Assembly: GCA_963678055.1 (NCBI GenBank)
Contig: OY782679.1
Coordinates: forward strand, 62,001-126,000
From: CAXXOK01 sp963678055
GTDB lineage: Bacteria > Bacillota > Clostridia > Christensenellales > Aristaeellaceae
Reading direction: 5' to 3'
DNA length: 64,000 nucleotides
The notes under the pieces were generated by a model. It saw only the letters and a list, made by a program, of their open reading frames with translations. It was not told the DNA's origin and did not search any database. How positions within the stretch are numbered: the first letter of the stretch is position 1; the number at the start of each line of letters is the position of its first letter. Shown piece by piece: positions 57,732 to 64,000 of the stretch. Both the position numbers and the translations under genes were made by a program.

Positions 57732-60700
57732 TTATTGGTATTCCTTTAAGTTCACGCTGACCAGATCGCTGACACCGCGCTCTCCCATGGCAACGCCAAA
57801 CAGCGAATCGCAGCGCTCCATGGTGCCTTTGCGGTGGGTGATCGCAATAAACTGGGTGTCCCCGGCCATCTGGCGCATGGTATCGGCATAGCTGCCGACG
57901 TTGGATTCATCCAGCGCGGCTTCGGCTTCATCCAGAATACAGAAGGGCGAGGGCCTAAGCTTGAGCATGGCAAAGAGCAATGCACAGGCGGTCAGCGCGC
58001 GCTCGCCGCTTGAGAACAAGCTTAAAAGCTGCCGCTTTTTACCCGGCGGCTGCACGATGACATCCACATTGCAGTGCAGCGGATCGGCCTCGTTTGCCAG
58101 TTTGAGCTGTGCCTGCCCGCCGCCGAACAGCCGCTTGAACGAATCGGCAAAGTATTCCTGCAATAGTTCAAACTGCGTCAGGAACACCTTGCGCATTTCC
58201 GCTTCCAGGCTGTCGATCAGGCTAAGGAGATCGTCCTTGGCTTTGAGGATATCGTTCTGCTGGATGGTCTGCTCGGTAATGCGTTCGTTCAGTGCGGCAT
58301 ACTCCTGCACGGCATGCACGTTCACATCGCCCATCTCACGGATGCGCTCGCGGATTTCCTGCGCCTGCGCAGTTGCGGCTTTCTCATCGAAGCTCTCGTC
58401 CGCACCCGCTTCCCGCTTGACAAGGAGGTATTCGTCACGGGCGGCAACCGCCCCTGCATAGCTTAATTCGTAGGTATCCCATATGCGCTGGTCCAGCTGG
58501 GCCAGCTCGGCCTTGGCACGCTCCAGCGCCATTTCCTGCCGGTGCTGGCGGTCCACAGCCTTATCATAACCAAGGCGCACGCTTTCAATCTCGGTTTGCA
58601 GGCTTTTGAGTTCCTTTTGCGCCTGGGTGCGGTTTTGCTCGGCCTCGGCCACAGCAGCCTCGGCCGCCTTGACCCGCGCCGTGGTTTGGGCGATGGTTTC
58701 GTCGGCATCCTGCGTATCAGCCGAAGCAGTCAACTGGGTCGCCTCGGCTTGCTGCTTCTTGGCGGCCAGTGTTTCCAAATCCTTCAAGCAGGCCTGCCGC
58801 TCGGCATCCAACCGTGTGGAATCCCTACGAATCCGGTCGCACTGATGCTCGGCCTGTTGCAGCGAAAGCATGGCGTTGGTCAGGGCTTCTTGGGTACGCT
58901 CACGCTCCCTGCGCGCCAGGTTGAGCGCGGCGGAAAGCTGGTTGGTTTTCTCGGCCATGGTCGCCTCATCCGGTGCATCGGCGGACGATAGATCGGCCTT
59001 GCGCTGCAAATCAGCCTGCAATTCCTGTATATCTTCATTCAGCTGGGCAACACCATCGCCCAGGGTTTCAAGCCTGGCCAGATGCTGATCCAGCTCCGCT
59101 TTGGCGCTGGACTGGCGCTCGGTATCGCGCACAACGGCAATCTCCTGCTGCTGCAAGGCATAGCGTGCAGCTTCAATCGCCTGCTGGGTTTCTTCCTGCT
59201 TGGCTTGCAGCTCGCCGATGGCCGCCATGGCAACTTCCAGCGCGGCGGACTTTTGTTCCAGCTCCTTGCGCAGGTCGCGGATCATACGGTCGCGGCCGAG
59301 CAAATTCTGCGTGCGCTGGCCTGCACTGCCGCCGGTCATGCTGCCGCCGGCATGCAGCACGTCGCCTTCCAGCGTAACCACCCGGAACTGATGTCTACCG
59401 GCGCGCATAATCTTTACACCGGCGTCCAAATCCTCTGCGATTACGGTGCGACCCAGCAGCGCTTCCATCACGCCGCGGTGCGTTTCGGCAAAGCCGCACA
59501 GGTCGCTGGCAACGCCCAGACAGCCGTGCATGGATAACAGCTTGCGCTCATTGGGGTCCAATGTACGACCGCGCATGGATGTCACCGGTAAAAACGTTGC
59601 GCGACCCAGGCGGTTTTTCCGCAGGTGCTCAATGAGTACTTTCGCGGTTTCTTCGCTATCGGTGACTATATTCTGTGCCGCGCCGCCCAGCGCCATATCC
59701 AGCGCTGTTTCCAGCTCCGTGGGCACTTCGATCAGCTTAGCGACCACATCGTGCACGCCCATAATCTGATAATCGCGGGCATAGGTCAGGGCTTCCTTAA
59801 CGGCGCTTTGGTAGCCCTCATAGCCAGCCGCCAGCTCCGTCAGCGTTTCGATGCGCAGTTCCAGCGCTTTGGCCTCCTGTGATACCGCCATGGCGGCTTC
59901 GCGCCGGTCTTCCATCTCGGCCTTTTGGGTCTGCATGGCTGTTTCCAGCGTGGCAAGCTCCTTCTCGCAGGTAAGCAGCTGTTCCTTTTCGCGAATCAGA
60001 TTTGCCTGCGCCGCCGCCAGCGCCTCCCTGAACACCGTTTCCTTTTCCGCATCCCGGGCCAGAGTCTCTGCAAGCTCTTCTTTACGCATTTCCATTTGCG
60101 ACAGCATGGTGGCCTGCCGCGTATGTACGGTTTTCTGCTCCTGCATGCGGTTCATGGCATCAATAATCGCGGTTTTATGCTGGGAGAGCTCGTCCTCCAG
60201 CTCCTGGGCCGACTGCGCGGTCTTCTGATGCTCAGCTTTGCGCTGCGCCAGCGCTTCCTCAGCTTCGGCCCGCAAGCGCTCGCCCTCAGCAGCACCGGTT
60301 TTGGATTCGTCCGCCGTTGCCTCGATCATCTTCATGCGGGTTTCAATCGCGATGCGTTCGCTATCCAGGCGCTCAGCCGTCTCGCGCGCTGTTTCCGCCC
60401 GTGTAGCCACAGCCTGACGCGCTTCCTGCGCGGTAAAAAGGGCATCTTTGGTTTCCAGCAGCGTCGCATGCGCACCCGACAGCGTTTCCTGTAAGTGCTC
60501 CATGCTCTCTTCCCGTTCTTCACGGGTCTGGTTCAGGGTTTTAAGCTGCTCAAAAGCCGTGTCGATCTCCTCGGCAATCGCCGATAGGGTTTCCTCTACA
60601 GTTTTCGTGCGTTTTTGCAGGCGATCGTACCGGATGCAATATAAGGTGATGTCGAGTTCTTTCAGGGTTTCGGAAAGCTTTAAATACTCACGCGCCACCT

Positions 60701-61328
60701 CGGCCTGCTCCGCCATAGGTTCCAGCATACCCTGCAATTCATCCAGCAGGTCGCGGACACGGCTTAGGTTTTCGTCGCTCTTTTGCAGGCGGCGCTCGGC
60801 TTCTTCCTTACGGGCACGGTAACGGCTGATTCCTGCCGCTTCTTCAAACACGGCACGGCGATCCTCGCTGCGGTTGGACAAAATCTCGTCCATCCGGCCT
60901 TGTCCGACAATGGAGTACCCTTCCTTGCCAAGCCCGGTATCGCGGAACAAATCAACAATATCCTTCAGGCGGCAGCTGCTGCCGTTGAGAATGTATTCAC
61001 TATCGCCGCTGCGAAATACCCGGCGCGTAACCGCCACTTCGGCGTACTCGCTGGCCAGCGTACCATCGGTATTGTCAAAGGTTAAGGTGACTTCGCAGTA
61101 GTTCATGGCTTTGCGTTGCTGCGTGCCGTTAAAAATAACGTCGGTCATCTGGTTGCCGCGCAGCTGCTTGGCACTCTGCTCGCCAAGCACCCAGCGTACC
61201 GCGTCGGCAATGTTGCTTTTTCCGCAGCCGTTGGGCCCGACGATGCCTGTTACGTTTTCGGGGAAAACAATCGTTGTCCGCTTGGCAAAGGATTTGAATC
61301 CGTAGATCTCCAGTTTGCTAAGCCTCAT
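57732..61328 (-). CDS. smc: Chromosome segregation ATPase SMC
   Basis: A 1198-residue condensin subunit of typical length. Walker A GPNGCGKS is at 31-38. Two long coiled coils flank a hinge near 500-640 (GYEGYQSAVKEAL, then GGAAQNIVTDSEETAKVL). The C-terminal head has the signature LFSSGERALTA and Walker B FCILDEAEAALDE. SMC dimers with ScpA and ScpB load at parS sites and align chromosome arms. It sits between rnc and ftsY. Confidence 0.97.
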   Translation of the reverse strand: MRLSKLEIYGFKSFAKRTTIVFPENVTGIVGPNGCGKSNIADAVRWVLGEQSAKQLRGNQMTDVIFNGTQQRKAMNYCEVTLTFDNTDGTLASEYAEVAVTRRVFRSGDSEYILNGSSCRLKDIVDLFRDTGLGKEGYSIVGQGRMDEILSNRSEDRRAVFEEAAGISRYRARKEEAERRLQKSDENLSRVRDLLDELQGMLEPMAEQAEVAREYLKLSETLKELDITLYCIRYDRLQKRTKTVEETLSAIAEEIDTAFEQLKTLNQTREEREESMEHLQETLSGAHATLLETKDALFTAQEARQAVATRAETARETAERLDSERIAIETRMKMIEATADESKTGAAEGERLRAEAEEALAQRKAEHQKTAQSAQELEDELSQHKTAIIDAMNRMQEQKTVHTRQATMLSQMEMRKEELAETLARDAEKETVFREALAAAQANLIREKEQLLTCEKELATLETAMQTQKAEMEDRREAAMAVSQEAKALELRIETLTELAAGYEGYQSAVKEALTYARDYQIMGVHDVVAKLIEVPTELETALDMALGGAAQNIVTDSEETAKVLIEHLRKNRLGRATFLPVTSMRGRTLDPNERKLLSMHGCLGVASDLCGFAETHRGVMEALLGRTVIAEDLDAGVKIMRAGRHQFRVVTLEGDVLHAGGSMTGGSAGQRTQNLLGRDRMIRDLRKELEQKSAALEVAMAAIGELQAKQEETQQAIEAARYALQQQEIAVVRDTERQSSAKAELDQHLARLETLGDGVAQLNEDIQELQADLQRKADLSSADAPDEATMAEKTNQLSAALNLARRERERTQEALTNAMLSLQQAEHQCDRIRRDSTRLDAERQACLKDLETLAAKKQQAEATQLTASADTQDADETIAQTTARVKAAEAAVAEAEQNRTQAQKELKSLQTEIESVRLGYDKAVDRQHRQEMALERAKAELAQLDQRIWDTYELSYAGAVAARDEYLLVKREAGADESFDEKAATAQAQEIRERIREMGDVNVHAVQEYAALNERITEQTIQQNDILKAKDDLLSLIDSLEAEMRKVFLTQFELLQEYFADSFKRLFGGGQAQLKLANEADPLHCNVDVIVQPPGKKRQLLSLFSSGERALTACALLFAMLKLRPSPFCILDEAEAALDESNVGSYADTMRQMAGDTQFIAITHRKGTMERCDSLFGVAMGERGVSDLVSVNLKEYQ

Positions 61329-61358
61329 GCTGCGTCGCTCCCCTGTCAGTCGTGTTAT

Positions 61359-62033
61359 TCAAACTGTGCCAACTCTCTCTTTGGAATACTGTTTCAGCGC
61401 TAGCCCTGCGGCTGCCTGCTCGGCTGTTTTCTTGGATCCGCCTTCTCCGGTGGCAATGCGCTGTCCGGCGACACACACCTCGACCGTAAACCGGCGGTCA
61501 TGGGCGGGGCCATCCTCGGCGATCACCGCGTATTCCGGTAATCCCAGCCCCTGTGCCTGGGTATAGGCCTGCAATTCGCCTTTCAGGTCCCGGCCCCTGC
61601 GCGATACCAGCGCGTTATCGTCCCGGAACAGGTGCAATATCAAAGTTCTGGCAGCGTTCATACCGCCATCCAGACACACAGCCGCTACCACAGCTTCCAT
61701 CGCATCGGCAAGGATGGCCGGTTTTTCCCGCCCGCCGGTGGCCGCTTCGCCATGCCCCATGCGCAGTTGCCCGCCCAGAGCCAGCTTTTCGGCCAGATGG
61801 AAAAGCGTATCCTCGCACACCAGGGCAGCGCGGCGCGCTGTCAATTCGCCCTCGCTGGCGGTGGGATAGCGCTTGAAAAGCATCTCGCTGACACAGTACT
61901 CTAGCACTGCATCGCCCAGAAACTCCAGCCGCTGGTTGTTATGCTTGTCCAGCGCCGAAGGGTGCGTCAGTGCAAGCGCAAGCAGCGCTTTGTCCGCAAA
62001 CGCATAGCCAAGCGCCGATTCCAGCTTGTCCAT
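61359..62033 (-). CDS. rnc: Ribonuclease III
   Basis: A 224-residue enzyme. The start MDKLESALGY at 62033 follows AGGAGGGG. The catalytic domain has the NQRLEFLGDAVLEY signature (33-46) with the catalytic Glu and Asp, and ILADAMEAVVAAV with later metal-binding acids. The C-terminal double-stranded-RNA-binding domain has RFTVEVCVAGQRIATGEGGSKKTAEQAAA in outline. It matures rRNA and cuts structured mRNAs. The gap between its start and acpP (62034-62291) holds nothing I recognise. Confidence 0.96.
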   Translation of the reverse strand: MDKLESALGYAFADKALLALALTHPSALDKHNNQRLEFLGDAVLEYCVSEMLFKRYPTASEGELTARRAALVCEDTLFHLAEKLALGGQLRMGHGEAATGGREKPAILADAMEAVVAAVCLDGGMNAARTLILHLFRDDNALVSRRGRDLKGELQAYTQAQGLGLPEYAVIAEDGPAHDRRFTVEVCVAGQRIATGEGGSKKTAEQAAAGLALKQYSKERVGTV

Positions 62034-62291
62034 CCTCACCCCTCCTGATATGACGATTGGGGCTTTGCGCCCGAGTCCTCCGGCAATGGGCAACTCCCCA
62101 TCGTTTCTTCACTGCCCGCGCCAGGCACGGGCACAATGAAGAAAACGAAAGGCATCACCCTGCATAAGAGTTCAGGCATAAAACCCCGATCAAATATGAA
62201 TGATTACAGCTTGCGCCCATGCACGAAATACACAGCCGCTATCAAAGACTTTCGCTGCTTAGCCGCAGCAAACGCCTCCCGTGCCGCCCGT

Positions 62292-62519
62292 TTACTGGTT
62301 CGCTTCGATATAGCTGACGACATCGCCAACGGTTTTCAAGCCCAGGATCACGTCGTCTTCGACTTCAATACCGAACTCGCTTTCCAGTTCGAGGATCATG
62401 ACCATAACGTTAGCGCTATCGGCTTTCAGGTCCTCTACCAGGCGGCTTTCGGGTTTGATGGTTGCTGCGTCCACCTGCAGTTGTTCGGCGATCATGTCCC
62501 TAACTTTGTCAAATACCAT
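62292..62519 (-). CDS. acpP: Acyl carrier protein
   Basis: A 75-residue acidic four-helix protein. The phosphopantetheine serine is S35, within LKADSANVMVM. In most ACPs this motif reads GADSLD; here Ala-Asn follow the Ser in place of Leu-Asp, an uncommon form. The EFGIEVEDD and KTVGDVVSYI segments are normal. It carries growing fatty acids, and lies between plsX and rnc, the normal Firmicute site for the fatty-acid ACP. Confidence 0.93.
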   Translation of the reverse strand: MVFDKVRDMIAEQLQVDAATIKPESRLVEDLKADSANVMVMILELESEFGIEVEDDVILGLKTVGDVVSYIEANQ

Positions 62520-62532
62520 GTGTTTGTCCTCC

Positions 62533-63552
62533 TTATGATTCCTGCTTACTGGTTGTTTGGATTCCCCGTTCGATCGCGCCAGTTACATCGGCCTCGATCA
62601 TTTGCACACCCTGCTTGATCGCACAGGCGATGGCATGGGCGTTGCACGAACCATGCGCTTTGATCACAGAGCCGTTCACGCCCAGCAGCGGCGCGCCGCC
62701 GACCTCGGAATAATCCATGGTCTTCTTCACGCGCTTGAAGGCGGGTTTGGCTAGTAGGGCACCGGTTTTTGATTTGAAATCGGCGGTGATCTCTTTTTTA
62801 ATCATACCCAGCAAGGTGGTGGCGACGCCCTCCATAAACTTCAGGATGACATTGCCCACAAACCCGTCGCAAACGACGACATCGCACACATCGTGGGTAA
62901 TATCGCGGCCTTCCACGTTGCCGATAAAGTTCAGCTCGCTTTTTTCCAGCAACTTGTAGGTGGCTTTGGTTAGCTCGCAGCCTTTTTCGGCTTCCGCGCC
63001 ATTGTTCACCAGCCCGATGCGGGGGGTTTTCACATCACGCATGCCGCGCATATACGCATCGCCCATCATAGCAAACTGCTCCAGATATTCCGGGCGGCAG
63101 TCTACGTTTGCGCCGCAGTCGATGAGCAGAAAGTAGTCCCTGCCGTTTGGCAGCAGTGGGGCCAGTGCCGGGCGGTCGATACCGCGAATGCGGCCAAGGC
63201 GGAACATGCCGCCCGCCAGCACCGCGCCTGTAGACCCGGCGGATACAAACGCATCCACCGTTCTGTCTTTCAGCTTAAGCATACCGTCGACAATGGCGGA
63301 CTGCTTTTTCTGCCGCACCGCCATCACAGGGGCTTCCTCGTTGCCGATAATTTCCGGGCAGTTGGTGACCGTCAAGCGGGCTTTCAGCTCCGGCGCGTGG
63401 CGGAAAACATCGTCCACCAGCGGCGCAAGGGTTTGCGCAGGTCCACCAAGCTCAATATGCAGCTGGGCGAAGGTTTCCAGCGCTTCCTTAGCGCCTTCGA
63501 TAGTTGAGCCCGGGGCGTTATCGCCGCCCATGGCATCCAGATAAATCTTCAT
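62533..63552 (-). CDS. plsX: Phosphate acyltransferase PlsX
   Basis: A 339-residue enzyme that makes acyl-phosphate from acyl-ACP, the donor for PlsY in phospholipid synthesis. YLDAMGGDNAP at the start, VSAGSTGAVLAGG, LIDCGANVDCRPEYLEQFA, GLVNNGAEAEKG, FIGNVEGRDI and ASCDVVVCDGFVGN-like (here VCDVVVCDGFVGN) are all family blocks. It stands 13 bases before acpP, whose product supplies its substrate. Confidence 0.97.
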   Translation of the reverse strand: MKIYLDAMGGDNAPGSTIEGAKEALETFAQLHIELGGPAQTLAPLVDDVFRHAPELKARLTVTNCPEIIGNEEAPVMAVRQKKQSAIVDGMLKLKDRTVDAFVSAGSTGAVLAGGMFRLGRIRGIDRPALAPLLPNGRDYFLLIDCGANVDCRPEYLEQFAMMGDAYMRGMRDVKTPRIGLVNNGAEAEKGCELTKATYKLLEKSELNFIGNVEGRDITHDVCDVVVCDGFVGNVILKFMEGVATTLLGMIKKEITADFKSKTGALLAKPAFKRVKKTMDYSEVGGAPLLGVNGSVIKAHGSCNAHAIACAIKQGVQMIEADVTGAIERGIQTTSKQES

Positions 63553-63558
63553 GTTGTT

Positions 63559-64000
63559 TTACTCCAGTGCTATGGCGTAAATATAGCTGGGATCCTGTCC
63601 CGTCGTAGAAATGATCAGCACATCGCGGTACACCGCAGGGGACGCGAGCAGGCTGCCATCAAGTTGCAGGGTATCCATCGTCTTGCCGGTCGCCGCTTCC
63701 ATCAGGAAGAGCCGTCCGTCGGACACGCCTTGGATAATCCAGGCGTCACCAGCTTCATTGTAGACAACCACGGGGCTGGACTCGGTAGACGCTGCCAGGT
63801 CGGTGGACCAGGCCACGCTGCCGTCTGCTTTACGCAGCGCATACAGGGTGGACTGGCTGCCGCTGGTCGCGGTGTAAAATACCAGATCCGAAACGCTGTT
63901 TTCACCGACGACGGGGCTGGCGATAAAGCCAACACTGTTTTTGGAATCATAGCTCAGGTTCGGCGCATCAAACTGCCATAGCTTCTGGCCGGACAGGGCG
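63559..64000 (-). CDS. PQQ-type beta-propeller protein, C-terminal part
   Basis: The frame runs past the right edge; 146 codons are visible. Repeats of the ALSGQKLWQFDAP, ALRKADGSVAWSTDL and LMEAATGKTMDTL type are PQQ-like propeller blades, with ASPVV and SSPVV strands between. The end (PSYIYAIALE) is a normal closing blade. No PQQ enzyme function is implied; such propellers in Firmicutes are usually secreted or membrane-bound scaffolds. It ends 6 bases before plsX, so it probably belongs to the same transcript. Confidence 0.85.
   Translation of the reverse strand, partial: ALSGQKLWQFDAPNLSYDSKNSVGFIASPVVGENSVSDLVFYTATSGSQSTLYALRKADGSVAWSTDLAASTESSPVVVYNEAGDAWIIQGVSDGRLFLMEAATGKTMDTLQLDGSLLASPAVYRDVLIISTTGQDPSYIYAIALE

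Noticed and set aside
1..64000. CRISPR array, tRNA, rRNA, intact insertion sequence
   Set aside because: No regularly spaced repeats, cloverleaf, rRNA stretch or intact transposase was seen on either strand.

Overview
The window looks like a chromosomal segment of a GC-rich clostridial Firmicute. The signs are the plsX-acpP-rnc-smc-ftsY gene order, AGGAGG-type ribosome sites, OpuA-type ABC transporter genes, TTGACA/TATAAT-type promoters and many clostridial families (DegV, YwlG/DUF436, DUF975, DUF2202, NAGPA-domain proteins). No rRNA or tRNA gene was found, so genus cannot be assigned.

Layout. 1-2920: end of a trp operon (trpC partial, trpF, trpB, trpA, each pair joined by an ATGA overlap) and its terminator. 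2933-4972: three minus-strand genes (DEDDh exonuclease, DUF2202 ferritin-like protein, FluC/CrcB fluoride channel). 5084-8483: osmoprotectant ABC transporter in the order binding protein, permease, ATPase. 8486-22039: a compact minus-strand block holding a nearly full set of siphophage-type particle genes: terminase small and large subunits, portal, scaffold, capsid, connectors, tail tube, frameshifting tail chaperone, tape measure, Dit, Gp37-like tail protein, fibres, endolysin and holin. No integrase, replication gene or lysogeny gene lies in or beside it. It is faced by a divergent OmpR/PhoB-type regulator gene (22285-22914) with three 11-bp direct repeats in its promoter region.

23-30 kb: assorted housekeeping and accessory genes (flavoprotein, lipoproteins, GNAT acetyltransferases, HAD phosphatase, DegV protein, Nudix hydrolase) plus an EamA transporter broken by a one-base frameshift. 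30101-34903: a 1600-residue surface protein with MucBP-like and SH3b domains, Pro/Thr-rich linkers, a 333-bp tandem repeat and a cytoplasmic tail of repeated NPY motifs. 35-37.5 kb: two XRE regulators and a small phage-like control cassette (repressor, small protein, DUF1492/ArpU-like late activator) 14 kb from the particle genes. 37.8-43.4 kb: yebC, gyrB and gyrA. 43.5-54.5 kb: envelope genes (MscS, deacetylase-like protein, NAGPA protein, murA), regulators, and a structured noncoding RNA (about 52869-53090) upstream of a zinc-ribbon gene. 54.5-64 kb: the minus-strand run PQQ-repeat protein, plsX, acpP, rnc, smc, ftsY, DUF975, SpoU methyltransferase, which ties lipid supply, RNA processing, chromosome condensation and protein targeting together.

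Main novelty. The 13.5-kb particle cluster may be a domesticated, gene-transfer-agent-like or PBSX-like element rather than an ordinary prophage. Its small terminase has no room for the usual N-terminal DNA-binding domain, its tape measure is short, and its only adjacent regulator has a degenerate receiver domain. This is an inference from sequence that needs comparative and experimental support. Other notable items are a canonical -1 slippery heptamer in the tail chaperone, a recurrent GGCCGCGC/GCGCGGCC hairpin family after genes, and a nested inverted repeat overlapping the end of yebC.
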